This document shows, one piece after another, positions 9,480-18,872 of a DNA stretch of 39,246 nucleotides. Position 1 is the first letter of the stretch. Every line of letters begins with the position of its first letter. A program made the position numbers and the translations under genes. Origin of the DNA: Methyloradius sp035460505 (GTDB lineage: Bacteria; Pseudomonadota; Gammaproteobacteria; Burkholderiales; Methylophilaceae); contig DATHWP010000060.1 of assembly GCA_035460505.1 (NCBI GenBank), forward strand, positions 1 through 39,246, read 5' to 3'. The notes beneath the pieces were generated by a model. That model was not told the origin of the DNA and made no database searches. It worked only from the letters and a program-made list of their open reading frames with translations.

Positions 9480-11369
9480 TTACTGTCCTATAGTAAGCAG
9501 GGTATCGAATAACTGACTGGCGATTTGCATCATTTTTGCTGCTGCTTGATAAGCCTGTTGATACCGTAAAAGATTGGTAGCTTCTTCATCCAGATTCACG
9601 CCAGAGTCTGATTGCTGGGCATCGGTCAGTAAGCCTAGACTTGTTTTCTCGGCCGTACCAGTAATGTTGAGCTCATTGGTTTTGTTGCCCACATTACTCA
9701 CCACCTGGGCAAATGCATCCACAAAGGTATTGATACCACCTACCAATTTACTTGTTTGTAAATTCACTAGACCAAGTGCATTACGATTGTCTCCTGGTGA
9801 ATTGGCAGTAGTAGGGGATACTGTGAATTGATCACCATTAGTGGGCGTACCAGTCATTACAAAGCTCATATTACCTACAGTGATCGTAGCGCCACTGGTA
9901 TAAGTTTGTGGTCCACCAGAAGGGAAACCTGATAACTGATTGGTGGCACTGTTGTAGGTAAGGGTGAATGCAGCAGCTAATGGGGTGCCAGCGTAACTTG
10001 AATTTACCAGGGGTGTTGATACCGTTGCATTGCCCGCATTAGTCGTCGCGGCTTTGGCATCAACCACGGGGCTGCTAGCTGCGATTTTATTGATATTGGT
10101 AGTCGCTACCGATAGCGTAGCAGCGCCATTGGCTGTTGGTAGAATCAAGAAGTTATCACCAGGTTGCATGGTCCCGGTGGCATTGATAGTCAAGCCATCC
10201 AATGTCTGCGGCATGCTGCTGTATGTATTGGTAACTCCATCACTCAGACGCGTAACAACAAAATTAGTGCCAACAGCCTCTAGTTTGTAATCACTGGTCG
10301 TCACTGCACTTGCGTTGCTTACGCTGGCAGTGACAACACCGCTGCCAAGATTATTGGTATTGGCATTGACTGCTGGTACGGGTACGTTGAAGATGTTCCC
10401 ACCTTGCACTCCGTTAAGGTCAAGACCTTGCATGTTTTGGTCGTTCACTGCTTGACCAACAACCAGTGCTAGCTGACCCATCTGATTTTTTACGCTGTTG
10501 AGTGATTCATCGCGGAATTGAAGCAAGCCACCAAGAACACCACCAGTAATATTCTGTTGGCCTAATACCGTAACTACTCCCTTACTAAGGTAGCCTACTT
10601 CGACCTTGGTTGGGTCAGTAGGTGAGCTTACTGGTACCAGCGTGTATTTATCACCACCAACCACCATAGGCTGGCCATTGCCAACAAACACGTTATAACT
10701 ACCTTGCTGATTGACTACTGTGACCTTGATTTCTTTGCTCAAGTCACTGACTAATTGATCGCGCTGATCCAATAAGTCGTTGGGTGGCTGACCAGTCAGG
10801 TTTTGCGCCTTTGTGATCATGTCGTTCAGATTGGCAATCTGGCTGGTGTATGAGTTGATTTTGGTGATGCTGCTACCAATCTGGCTATTAACGCTGTCGT
10901 TAATACTATTTAACTGGTTACCTACACTTTGAAAACGGCTAGCCAATGCTTGTGATGCAGACAGGTAAGCTTGGCGTGCAGAAGCATCACTGGGATTGGC
11001 TGAGAGTGTCTGGGCAGTATTGAAAAAATTCTGTAATGCAGGCGATACACCCGCAGTTGAGTCTGCCAGCATATTGTCGATTTGCGACATTTGCGAGGCA
11101 TACGTATTAATCTGGTTGTAGCTGGATTGCGATGACGAAATCTGTGACGAAAGCAAGTCGTTGAATATGCGTTGCACTGTTGTGACTTGCGTGCCTTGGC
11201 CTACATAACCATAGCCAAAGTTTTGTGCACCTGCACTGCCTTGAATCACCACTTGACGTGAGTAACCAGGGGTTGAGGCATTCGCAATATTATGGCCAGT
11301 CGTACTAAGGCCTGCCTGTGCAGCTGACAGGGCGCTTTGACCGATACTGAGTATGTTAGAAGTTGCCAT
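9480..11369 (-). CDS. flgK: FlgK, hook-filament junction protein (HAP1)
   Basis: FlgK is the first hook-filament junction protein, exported after the hook is complete. The 629-residue product has the rod/hook-family N-terminus with HNIANASTPGYSRQVV (about residues 26-41). A long Ser/Thr/Asn/Gly-rich middle, typical of surface-exposed variable domains, follows. The C-terminal helix contains NLDEEATNLLRYQQAYQAAA. A sigma-28 type promoter lies 59 bp upstream (11428-11454, minus strand), matching its known role as a late gene. The 110-bp gap from flgJ supports separate transcription. Confidence 0.98.
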   Translation of the reverse strand: MATSNILSIGQSALSAAQAGLSTTGHNIANASTPGYSRQVVIQGSAGAQNFGYGYVGQGTQVTTVQRIFNDLLSSQISSSQSSYNQINTYASQMSQIDNMLADSTAGVSPALQNFFNTAQTLSANPSDASARQAYLSASQALASRFQSVGNQLNSINDSVNSQIGSSITKINSYTSQIANLNDMITKAQNLTGQPPNDLLDQRDQLVSDLSKEIKVTVVNQQGSYNVFVGNGQPMVVGGDKYTLVPVSSPTDPTKVEVGYLSKGVVTVLGQQNITGGVLGGLLQFRDESLNSVKNQMGQLALVVGQAVNDQNMQGLDLNGVQGGNIFNVPVPAVNANTNNLGSGVVTASVSNASAVTTSDYKLEAVGTNFVVTRLSDGVTNTYSSMPQTLDGLTINATGTMQPGDNFLILPTANGAATLSVATTNINKIAASSPVVDAKAATTNAGNATVSTPLVNSSYAGTPLAAAFTLTYNSATNQLSGFPSGGPQTYTSGATITVGNMSFVMTGTPTNGDQFTVSPTTANSPGDNRNALGLVNLQTSKLVGGINTFVDAFAQVVSNVGNKTNELNITGTAEKTSLGLLTDAQQSDSGVNLDEEATNLLRYQQAYQAAAKMMQIASQLFDTLLTIGQ

Positions 11370-11427
11370 ATATGTGCCGAAGAGCCAGCTTTAATCCATT
11401 GAGTTTAAATTTTTTGCTTCTATGTGT

Positions 11428-11454
11428 ATGACGGCATAAAAAAGTCAAACTTTA
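11428..11454 (-). promoter_or_regulatory. Sigma-28 (FliA) type promoter of flgKL
   Basis: Read on the minus strand, TAAAGTTT (11447-11454) is followed by 11 nt and GCCGTCAT (11428-11435). The -35 element matches the FliA consensus exactly. The -10 keeps the GCCG core but differs at three of its last four positions. Spacing is exactly that of the consensus, and the site lies 59 bp upstream of flgK, a known late gene. Confidence 0.75.
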
Positions 11455-11479
11455 GCAATCCATTCATGCAACAAGATGA

Positions 11480-12376
11480 TCAGGCTGACGTCACTTGTTT
11501 AATGACTTGGCTTAATTTTGTTGCGTAGTCTGGGTCTGTGGCATAACCCGCCGCCTGCACGGCTTTGGCATAGCTGGCGCCATCTTGCAGATTATCTAAT
11601 ACCTTACTGTAGCGCGGATTATTGCGCATGAGGTTGCCAAAGTCTTTGAATGCGTCTGCGTAGGAATCATAGGCACGGAATTTCTCAACTTTAATTTGTT
11701 TTACGCCATGAATATATTCTGTAGTGACTGCATCCACTGTTTTTCCTGACCAGTTGGCAGTCGCTTTAATGCCAAACAGGTTGTAGCTGGTTTGGCCATC
11801 AGCGCCCTTAATCTCACGTTTCCCCCAGCCACTTTCCAGTGCTGCATGACCCAGAATGTAGCTCGATGGAATGCCAGTTGTCTCGCTCGCTTCATTTGCC
11901 GCACCAGCCATTTTCTCTTCAAAGGAATCTGGGTTCAGTGAAGTGCTGGCAGGGCTGGGTGTGTCGCGTACGGGTTGCTTATTCAGCAGGTTTTTAAGTT
12001 CTGTGATGTCAGGGCTATTTCCTAAATCCATATCACTGGCTTCTGGATGCGTACCATAGCCCGTTTTGCTTAATTGTTTGGCTAATACATCAGCAAGGCC
12101 TATGCCTTTTGATGCAATATTCTGGCTGAGTTGCTGATCCAGCATAGCTGTAAAGGTACGGCTTTGTTCGTTATCAAATGGGCCATCTTGCGGCGAGGCA
12201 TCCCGCATGCTTTTGAGCATCATGTTGACGAAGATAGATTCAAACTGTGTGGCGACCTGCTTGATAGCTTCGGGTGAGTTATCTTTAGCAGACAGCTTAA
12301 GCTTATTCAGGCTGTTAGCATCTAGGGCTAATTTGCCTGACATATCGCTAGTGGTGTCGATTTTTGAATTAATCAT
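11480..12376 (-). CDS. flgJ: FlgJ, rod cap and peptidoglycan hydrolase
   Basis: FlgJ caps the growing rod and cuts peptidoglycan so that the rod can cross it. The 298-residue product is the two-domain form. The N-terminal rod-binding domain (about 35-105) contains VATQFESIFVNMMLKSMRDA. The C-terminal glucosaminidase domain (about 150-295) contains GHAALESGWGKREI, whose Glu (E181) is in the position of the catalytic acid in this family, plus a YNLFGIKA motif. It follows flgI after 9 bp. It is a complete fused protein, unlike the split forms of some proteobacteria. Confidence 0.97.
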   Translation of the reverse strand: MINSKIDTTSDMSGKLALDANSLNKLKLSAKDNSPEAIKQVATQFESIFVNMMLKSMRDASPQDGPFDNEQSRTFTAMLDQQLSQNIASKGIGLADVLAKQLSKTGYGTHPEASDMDLGNSPDITELKNLLNKQPVRDTPSPASTSLNPDSFEEKMAGAANEASETTGIPSSYILGHAALESGWGKREIKGADGQTSYNLFGIKATANWSGKTVDAVTTEYIHGVKQIKVEKFRAYDSYADAFKDFGNLMRNNPRYSKVLDNLQDGASYAKAVQAAGYATDPDYATKLSQVIKQVTSA

Positions 12377-12385
12377 GGCAGTTGC

Positions 12386-13537
12386 CTAGATGATTTCCAG
12401 ATCAGCATGTAACGACCCTGAAGCTTTCATCGCTTGCAGTATGGCCAATAAATCTTGTGGCGTTGCGCCAATCGCGTTCAATGCTTTAATCACGTCATTA
12501 AGTGATGCGCCACCTTGCAGCTTTAAGACCTTACCTGGTTCTTTCTGAATCTCAATGGTCGAACGCTGGGCAACCACTGTTTGGCCGTTGGATAAAGCCC
12601 CCGGCTGGCTAATAATAGGGGCAGTATTGATTACTACCGACAAGTTGCCATGAGAAACAGCACAATCATCCAGCGTCACAGACTGATTCATGACTACTGA
12701 ACCAGTGCGTGCGTTCAAGATGATTTTTGCATACGTTTGCGCAGGTTTGACATCCAAGGTTTCAAGCGCTGCCATGAATGAGACACGATTTTGGGTTGAA
12801 GGACCTAGTACCTTGATCACGCGGGCATCCTGAGCTGCTGCAGTGCCTGTGCCAAAGCGTTTATTGATCGCATCTACCACTAAACTTGCCGTGGAAAAGT
12901 CAGCATCTTTTAGTTCTAGGCTAATCAAGTTATCTTGATTGAAATTACTAGGCACGCTACGTTCAACTGTCGCACCATCTGAGATACGACCCACACTTAA
13001 ATGATTGATTTGCGCCTGACTGCCGTTGGCAGAAGCACCTACGCCGCCGACTACAAGATTACCTTGTGCCATGGCATACACTTGATTATCTGCACCCCTA
13101 AGTGGTGTCATCAGCAAGGTACCGCCACGGATACTCTTGGCGTTACCCATTGATGACACAGTGACATCCAGTAATTGGCCAGGCTGTGCAAAAGCGGGCA
13201 GACTGCTTGTGACCATGACTGCTGCTACGTTTTTCAATTGCAGATTAGTGCCTGCAGGCAGGTTGATGCCCATTTGCTGCATCATGCTGATGATGCTTTG
13301 TACGGTGAATGGAGTTTGTGTAGTTTGGTCGCCTGTGCCATCTAAGCCCACCACCAAGCCATAGCCAATCAATTGGTTGCTACGCACGCCTTGTATGGTT
13401 GCAAGGTCTTTCAGGCGTTCCGCATGGGCAACTGGGTTCATGCCGCTGATCCCCATCAGCCCGATCAATGCCAGCAAGCTTAATTTGTAAGCTTTGTTCA
13501 GGTGATTGCTCATCATTTTCTCAACGTTGCGTAACAT
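12386..13537 (-). CDS. flgI: FlgI, flagellar P-ring protein
   Basis: FlgI forms the P-ring around the rod in the peptidoglycan layer. The 383-residue product has an N-terminal signal peptide (hydrophobic stretch about 18-34, cleavage probably after AHA) and then the conserved mature start ERLKDLATIQGVRSNQLIGYG. LVVGLDGTGDQTTQTPFT follows, and the C-terminus ends near DLLAILQAMKASGSL. Met8 and Met9 are alternative starts giving a shorter signal n-region. It begins 1 bp after the flgH stop, so the two ring genes are coupled. Confidence 0.98.
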   Translation of the reverse strand: MLRNVEKMMSNHLNKAYKLSLLALIGLMGISGMNPVAHAERLKDLATIQGVRSNQLIGYGLVVGLDGTGDQTTQTPFTVQSIISMMQQMGINLPAGTNLQLKNVAAVMVTSSLPAFAQPGQLLDVTVSSMGNAKSIRGGTLLMTPLRGADNQVYAMAQGNLVVGGVGASANGSQAQINHLSVGRISDGATVERSVPSNFNQDNLISLELKDADFSTASLVVDAINKRFGTGTAAAQDARVIKVLGPSTQNRVSFMAALETLDVKPAQTYAKIILNARTGSVVMNQSVTLDDCAVSHGNLSVVINTAPIISQPGALSNGQTVVAQRSTIEIQKEPGKVLKLQGGASLNDVIKALNAIGATPQDLLAILQAMKASGSLHADLEII

Positions 13538-13538
13538 G

Positions 13539-14285
13539 TTAGAAAGCAGTCAGGCTAAGAAAAAATCTCGCAATCGATGAGGCGATTAAAGCGCCATCAA
13601 TCTTGCTATTGGTGCGATATTCGACTTTGGCATTAGCCACTTGGGTAGAAGGTACGGTATTGCCAAGTGCCACTGTGTCAGGATTCACCACACCAGATAG
13701 CCTGACGAATTCTGTACCTTTGTCTAAAGAAACCTGTTTTTCCCCACTCACAACGAGGTAGCCGTTAGGCAATACTTCAATCACCGTGGTGGTGATTGAG
13801 CCGCTGAATACATTGCTTGAGTTAGCTGCTGCCGTATCTTTGTTTGAAAGTTTGTTGGCTGCTGTCGCAGTGGCTTTTGGATAAGACTTGCCATTAAATG
13901 CACTGATTGATGCATCTACTGAACCATCTTTAGTTGAAGAGCTGCCGCCAGCCTTGGTCGCAGAAGTGTTTTCCACGATATTGATCGTAATGGTATCGCC
14001 AACAAAGCGTGCACGCCTGTCTTCCAGCATTGGCCTGAACGTGCCCGTGTTGTATATGCCGCCGCTATTCAGGGCTACAGGTGAGGGCGTAGCAGGTCTT
14101 GCGGTGCTTGGTTTATCAATAATAGAGGTTGGCGTAATTGCGCAGGCGTTGAGTAACAAACATGTGGTTGCCAGCAACAAGCGAACGCTAGATTGTTTAG
14201 AAAATATCATGGCAGCAGACACTCTGCTGCCTAACTTGCTATCGCCAGATATTCTGGTGCCAGTTCTGTTAATGATAATTTTCAT
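13539..14285 (-). CDS. flgH: FlgH, flagellar L-ring lipoprotein
   Basis: FlgH forms the L-ring in the outer membrane. The 248-residue product has a lipoprotein signal with lipobox LNAC (Cys at about residue 48), then NSGGIYN and the conserved DRRARFVGDTITINIVENT and LPNGYLVVSGEKQV segments. The start at 14285 has a GAGG ribosome binding site 8 nt upstream, but gives an unusually long 25-residue extension before the more usual-looking lipoprotein start at Met26 (14210). That internal ATG is directly preceded by an 8-bp GC-rich inverted repeat instead of a ribosome binding site, so I keep 14285. Confidence 0.95.
   Translation of the reverse strand: MKIIINRTGTRISGDSKLGSRVSAAMIFSKQSSVRLLLATTCLLLNACAITPTSIIDKPSTARPATPSPVALNSGGIYNTGTFRPMLEDRRARFVGDTITINIVENTSATKAGGSSSTKDGSVDASISAFNGKSYPKATATAANKLSNKDTAAANSSNVFSGSITTTVIEVLPNGYLVVSGEKQVSLDKGTEFVRLSGVVNPDTVALGNTVPSTQVANAKVEYRTNSKIDGALIASSIARFFLSLTAF
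14211..14231. repeat. Short inverted repeat within flgH 5' coding region
   Basis: GGCAGCAG (14211-14218) and CTGCTGCC (14224-14231) are perfect 8-bp arms around a 5-nt spacer. In the flgH mRNA this would form a hairpin abutting the internal ATG (14210) that would otherwise be the conventional lipoprotein start. It may be chance, or may influence early elongation on flgH. Confidence 0.5.
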
Positions 14286-14330
14286 AATGGATACCTCGGT
14301 TTGTAACTTATTTTGCTTTTTATCTAACTA

Positions 14331-15113
14331 TTACATCTGTGAAAGTTTTGCCAGCATCTGATCTGAAGTGGTGATGGCTTTACTGTTGATTTCATAAGCG
14401 CGCTGGGTTTGTATCATGTTCACGAGCTCCTCAACCACGTTGACGTTAGAAGTTTCAACATAACCTTGTGACAGCACACCTGCGCCGTTTGATCCAGGGG
14501 CATTGGTGTTCGCTGTGCCAGAGGCCGCTGTTTCTACATATAGATTTTCACCCTTGCTCAGCAAGCCAGCTGCGTTTATGAAAGTGGCTAACTGAATACT
14601 GCCGATTTGCACTGCATTCGCAGAGCCAGGTTGTGTGATAGAAACCGTACCATCGCGGCCCACTGTGAAGCTTTGAGCGTTAGAAGGAACAGTAATCGCA
14701 GGTTGCACGGGGAAGCCACTGGATGTGACTAATTGACCTTGGCTATCTGTTTGGAAAGAACCATCGCGTGTGTAAGCCGTTGTGCCATCAGGCAATAGCA
14801 CCTGAAAGAAGCCGTTGCCATCAATCGCTACGTCTTTGCTATTGCTGGTTTGTTCCAGATTGCCTTGGGTGAAAATACGTTCAGTTGCAACTGGCCTTAC
14901 GCCAGTGCCGAGCTGCAAGCCAGATGGCAATTGGGTTTGTTGCGATGATTGCGCGCCAGGCTGACGAATGTTCTGGTAAAGCAAATCTTCAAACACTGCG
15001 CGTGTTCTTTTAAAACCGTTGGTGCTGACGTTGGCCAAGTTGTTCGAGATCACATCCATCTGCGTTTGTTGCGCATCCAGGCCTGTTTTTGAAATCCATA
15101 GTGAACGTATCAT
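14331..15113 (-). CDS. flgG: FlgG, distal rod protein
   Basis: FlgG builds the distal rod. The 260-residue product begins MIRSLWISKTGLDAQQ and contains the family motif NNLANVSTNGFKRTRAVFEDLLYQ, then AIDGNGFFQVLLPDG. The C-terminal helix NVNVVEELVNMIQTQRAYEINSK is diagnostic of rod/hook proteins. A length of about 260 residues is standard for FlgG. A GAGGAAA ribosome binding site precedes the ATG. It lies 75 bp after flgF and 45 bp before flgH. Confidence 0.98.
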   Translation of the reverse strand: MIRSLWISKTGLDAQQTQMDVISNNLANVSTNGFKRTRAVFEDLLYQNIRQPGAQSSQQTQLPSGLQLGTGVRPVATERIFTQGNLEQTSNSKDVAIDGNGFFQVLLPDGTTAYTRDGSFQTDSQGQLVTSSGFPVQPAITVPSNAQSFTVGRDGTVSITQPGSANAVQIGSIQLATFINAAGLLSKGENLYVETAASGTANTNAPGSNGAGVLSQGYVETSNVNVVEELVNMIQTQRAYEINSKAITTSDQMLAKLSQM

Positions 15114-15188
15114 TTTATTTCCTCTCGTAACTTGTTGTTGCCAGCCAAAGTCTTTTAACCCTGATTAAACCCTATCATAGCGAAACTA

Positions 15189-15932
15189 CTAACCATTCAA
15201 TCCGAAGATCTGATTGGCTTTTTCCGCGTTCTTCTCGGCATCCTGCAATAGCCGCATTTGTGTATCGAACTGTCGTTGCAAGCTGATCATGGTGACCATG
15301 GCATCTACCACGTTGACATTGCTGCCTTCCAAGGCACCTGTCACCACGGAAACTGTGGCATCCGCCTGTACGGGAGACTTGTCTGCAGTGACAAACAGCC
15401 CATCTCCGCCACGTACAAGATTCGACTCATCAGGATTGACCAGCTTCAAACGGCCGATGGTATTGGCTGGGCCCGGCACAGTGGTGTTTTGCACGGAAGA
15501 GATGGTGCCATCTTTGCCGATGGATATTCTGACATCAGGCGGAATCGTGATAGGGCCTGTATCGCCAAGTACCGTCAGGCCATTAGATGTTTGTAAAACG
15601 CCGTTTTCATTGAGTTTTAGTGCACCATTACGTGTGTAGCCTTCAGAGCCATCTGCACGCTGAACAGCTAGCCAACCTTTACCTTGTATTGCCACATCCA
15701 GATCACGGTTGGTGGCCTGGATAGGGCCATTGGAAAAATCAGCGCCTACCGTCGCATCCACCACAAAGGTGCGTGTATTCAGGCCATCACTGACGATAGG
15801 TACCGCACGAAATGAATCTACCTGTGCCTTAAACCCAGTAGATGATGTGTTCGCCAGATTATGGGCAGTGGTGGTCTGCTGCTCAAGGATGTGTTTAGCA
15901 CCCGACATTGCGGTGTAAATCATGCGATCCAT
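15189..15932 (-). CDS. flgF: FlgF, proximal rod protein
   Basis: FlgF is a proximal rod subunit. The 247-residue product begins MDRMIYTAMSGAKHILEQQ, with the rod-family motif AHNLANTSSTGFKAQ. It has the DVAIQGKGWLAVQRADGSEGYTRNG core shared with FlgG and the C-terminal helix NVVDAMVTMISLQRQFDTQM. AAGGAG precedes the ATG at good spacing. Position between flgE and flgG agrees with the standard flg order. Confidence 0.97.
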   Translation of the reverse strand: MDRMIYTAMSGAKHILEQQTTTAHNLANTSSTGFKAQVDSFRAVPIVSDGLNTRTFVVDATVGADFSNGPIQATNRDLDVAIQGKGWLAVQRADGSEGYTRNGALKLNENGVLQTSNGLTVLGDTGPITIPPDVRISIGKDGTISSVQNTTVPGPANTIGRLKLVNPDESNLVRGGDGLFVTADKSPVQADATVSVVTGALEGSNVNVVDAMVTMISLQRQFDTQMRLLQDAEKNAEKANQIFGLNG

Positions 15933-15981
15933 GGTTTAGCTCCTTTGCTCACGGCTTCAAATGCTCAATGTTGCAATACTA

Positions 15982-17193
15982 TTAGCGAAGATTGACTAGC
16001 GTTTGCTGAATCTGATCTTCAGTCTTGATGGTCTGCGCATTGGCTTGGTAAAAACGCTGTGCGGTGATTAGATTCACCAGCTCTGCAGTTAAATCCACAT
16101 TGGCATCTTCAAGCGCATTGGATTGCAATACCCCGAGACTTGCTGTCCCTGGCGTACCAGCGACAGGCACGCCAGAAGCTGAACTTTCAGCCCAAGTATT
16201 ATTGCCAAGGTTGACTAGTCCATTTGGGTTGGCAAAATTGACCAGATTCACTTGGCCTAATACTTTGGTTTGACCATTTGTGTAACTGCCCACAATCGTG
16301 CCATCGGCTGAAGTAGTAAATTTTGACAACTGACCAGAGGTGTAACCATTTTGCGCCAAGCTGTTTACTGAGAAGATAGAACCAAACTGGGTACTGCCAG
16401 CATAGTCCAAGGTAATTGAAACAGCTGCTGCGCCTGCTGCGGCAAAGGCAACAGTTTGGGTAGTAGCCCCTGTTGCCAAGCCAGAAGTATTGAAGTTAAG
16501 CGTGGTGGGAGAAGCTGCTGTAACCGTAGAACTTCCATCTATCGTTGTGTTTACATTCCAAACGCCAGGCGCTGTCTTAGTGTAGAAGTTTTGTACAGTG
16601 TGTGGATTGCCCAAGCTATCAAATACAGTGACGGAGGTGGATTGATCATAGGTCGTAGGGTCTGTTGCATTAAACGCTGTGGCATTGACGGGCGTACGTG
16701 CATCCAGATTTACGAGCGCATCAATGGTAGTACTAGCTGACGCAGGCAAATTGGCTGTATCAATGAAAAGGTCTGTAGGCGCACCTGTAGAAAGATTACC
16801 TGCCGTATCTGCAGTGTAACCAGTGAGGTGGTCACCAGAGGCATTCACGATGAATCCGTCTTTATTCAGTTGAAACTGGCCATTTCGCGAATAGATCACG
16901 GTTCCATTGTTATTGAGGCGAAAAAACCCACCACCATTAATCGCGAGGTCAAGCGAGTTAGTTGTATTGGTGATATTGCCTTGGGTGAATTGCGTTTGTA
17001 TGGTGGCTACTTTGGTACCGATACCGATTTGTGTATTTGAGCCGCCACCATTCAGCGAATTGGCATAAACATCAGCGAATTCTGCACGGGATTGTTTAAA
17101 GCCGACGGTATTTGCATTGGCAATGTTGTTGCCTGTGACGTCCAGACTTTTTGAGGCTGCATTTAAACCACTTAAACCTTGTTGAAAACTCAT
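15982..17193 (-). CDS. flgE: FlgE, flagellar hook protein
   Basis: FlgE is the hook subunit, the universal joint between rod and filament. The 403-residue product begins MSFQQGLSGLNAASKSLDVTG and then NNIANANTVGFKQSRAEFADVYA. A Thr/Ala/Asn-rich middle contains DSLGNPHTVQNFYTKT. The C-terminus contains NVDLTAELVNLITAQRFYQANAQ. An AGGAG ribosome binding site lies 6-7 bases upstream. It follows flgD after 60 bp. Confidence 0.98.
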   Translation of the reverse strand: MSFQQGLSGLNAASKSLDVTGNNIANANTVGFKQSRAEFADVYANSLNGGGSNTQIGIGTKVATIQTQFTQGNITNTTNSLDLAINGGGFFRLNNNGTVIYSRNGQFQLNKDGFIVNASGDHLTGYTADTAGNLSTGAPTDLFIDTANLPASASTTIDALVNLDARTPVNATAFNATDPTTYDQSTSVTVFDSLGNPHTVQNFYTKTAPGVWNVNTTIDGSSTVTAASPTTLNFNTSGLATGATTQTVAFAAAGAAAVSITLDYAGSTQFGSIFSVNSLAQNGYTSGQLSKFTTSADGTIVGSYTNGQTKVLGQVNLVNFANPNGLVNLGNNTWAESSASGVPVAGTPGTASLGVLQSNALEDANVDLTAELVNLITAQRFYQANAQTIKTEDQIQQTLVNLR

Positions 17194-17253
17194 GATGTTC
17201 TCCTGTTTATTTCGTTCACTGAAAGTTGGCTGTATTTCACTTATATATTTCTT

Positions 17254-17934
17254 TTAAAAAATCTCTTTAACGCTGTCTGTACTCACTGAGCTGTTATCAC
17301 TTAAATTAAGTTTTACACCACTTGTCGTGTTTGAAACACTTAACACTGATTGGTAACTCAGGCCTGTCGCTGTAACGCTGGTATTAGATATAGTAGCGCT
17401 GACATCAAATGTATATTTGCCATTTGCTGCGGTAGTGCCACTATCTGTCGTGCCATCCCAGACCAATGGCAATGTGCCTTCATCTTGTTTGCCCATCGTG
17501 ATGCTCTTGACTGGGGTGCCGCTGGAGTCTTTGATTGTGACCGTTACATTATTGGCGCCTACTGGCAGATCAATCCCAAAGTATCCAGCACCATCGGTCA
17601 ACGTTAAGCTGTTTCCATCAACCAATACGTTATGCCCAACTAGGCCAGATGCTTGATAAGACTGGCTTGATTGCAAGCTACCGAGCAGGCTATCTACTGT
17701 TGTATTCAGCTGATTGATACCTGTAACAGTAGAGAGCTGCGCCAGCTGGCTAGTCAGCTCTGCGTTGTCCATCGGGTTGAGTGGATCCTGATTCTTTAGT
17801 TGTGTGACCAGCAAGGTCATAAAACGGTTAGTGGCTTCATCTGTGCTGGTCTGTGCTGAAGTCGAGGTGCTGGAAGTGCCGTTCATGGTGGCTAACAATT
17901 CGTTAGATACTTGTTGAGTGTTAACTGTGGTCAT
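17254..17934 (-). CDS. flgD: FlgD, hook cap / hook assembly protein
   Basis: FlgD caps the growing hook and is lost from the finished structure. The 226-residue product has the conserved N-terminal segment RFMTLLVTQLKNQDPLNPMDNAELTSQLAQLSTVTGI (about residues 37-73). FlgD Ig-like/tudor domains follow, with SGTPVKSITMGKQDEGTLPLVWDG. AAGGGA precedes the ATG. Family length and order are normal. Confidence 0.97.
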   Translation of the reverse strand: MTTVNTQQVSNELLATMNGTSSTSTSAQTSTDEATNRFMTLLVTQLKNQDPLNPMDNAELTSQLAQLSTVTGINQLNTTVDSLLGSLQSSQSYQASGLVGHNVLVDGNSLTLTDGAGYFGIDLPVGANNVTVTIKDSSGTPVKSITMGKQDEGTLPLVWDGTTDSGTTAANGKYTFDVSATISNTSVTATGLSYQSVLSVSNTTSGVKLNLSDNSSVSTDSVKEIF

Positions 17935-17993
17935 GGTGTGATCCCTTCAACGGGTTTGGTAAATTAAAACTGGTCTATTTAAGACAAAGCCAC

Positions 17994-18401
17994 TTAAGAC
18001 TGGCCTATGGTTAAAGTCTTCAGTAACATGGTTTTTGCTGCGTTCATGGTTTCCACATTGTTCTGGTAAGCACGTGATGCAGAAATCATATTGACCATTT
18101 CTTCTGTCACATTGACGTTGGGCATGGTCACATAGCCTTTTGCATCTGCTTTCGGGTTTTTGGGGTCGTAAAGCACTCTAGGTGGCGAATTGTCTTCAAT
18201 CACCTTATTTACTTTTACGCCGCTACTGGCCTGATCTTTCATTGGCACAGCGCTGAAAATCACTTGTTTAGCTTTATAGGGGAGGCCATTTGCACTGGTG
18301 GTGCTGTCGGCATTGGCGAGGTTACTCGCTGTAGTATTTAATCGCTGCGATTGTGCGCTCATGGCTGAGCCCGCAATATTGAATACATTAAATAGTGACA
18401 T
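17994..18401 (-). CDS. flgC: FlgC, proximal rod protein
   Basis: FlgC is a small proximal rod subunit. The 135-residue product begins MSLFNVFNIAGSAMSAQSQRL and then NTTASNLANADS. The C-terminal helix NVNVTEEMVNMISASRAYQNNVE is nearly diagnostic of this family. AGGAG lies 6-7 bases before the ATG. It lies between flgB and flgD with short gaps, consistent with one operon. Confidence 0.98.
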   Translation of the reverse strand: MSLFNVFNIAGSAMSAQSQRLNTTASNLANADSTTSANGLPYKAKQVIFSAVPMKDQASSGVKVNKVIEDNSPPRVLYDPKNPKADAKGYVTMPNVNVTEEMVNMISASRAYQNNVETMNAAKTMLLKTLTIGQS

Positions 18402-18448
18402 GTCGTTCTCCTAAATTCGGTTAGGCAGATTTACTTGATAAGTCATGG

Positions 18449-18865
18449 TTATTGCCCAGTAATCGCTGTCAGCATTTTCTTGATAGTGCCATTGAGCATA
18501 ATCAAGCTCGCCTCATAGCGAATGGCGTTATCTGTGAATTGGTTACGCTCCACATCCATATCCACCGTATTACCATCTACTGCACCTTGAATAATCGGGC
18601 GGAAGAGCGGGGCATCAGCTCCGCCTGTGGCTGGACCGCCTTGATTCGTGCCGTTTAGATGTTCAGCTGAGGTTTTAGAGGTTGTCAGCGATAACGAAGA
18701 ATTGCCAGCCATTGCCCCCTTTAATGCGGCGTTAAAATCAATGTCGCGTGCTTTATAGTTTGGGGTGTCGGCGTTGGCGATGTTGGAGGCGAGCAGCTCT
18801 TGCCGCTCAGAGCGCAAGCGCAGTGCGGATTGGTGAAAGTTAAATGCTGCATCTAATTTATCCAA
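18449..18865 (-). CDS. flgB: FlgB, proximal rod protein (TTG start)
   Basis: FlgB is a proximal rod subunit and the first gene of the flg operon. The 138-residue product has the FlgB core LRSERQELLASNIANADTPNYKARDIDFN and a C-terminal helix ending KKMLTAITGQ. The start codon is TTG (18863-18865, minus). A full AGGAGG ribosome binding site lies 7 nt upstream and no in-frame ATG competes, so this non-ATG start is well supported. The gene is divergent from flgA, with 230 bp between starts that should hold both promoters. Confidence 0.97.
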   Translation of the reverse strand: MDKLDAAFNFHQSALRLRSERQELLASNIANADTPNYKARDIDFNAALKGAMAGNSSLSLTTSKTSAEHLNGTNQGGPATGGADAPLFRPIIQGAVDGNTVDMDVERNQFTDNAIRYEASLIMLNGTIKKMLTAITGQ

Positions 18866-18872
18866 TTGATTG

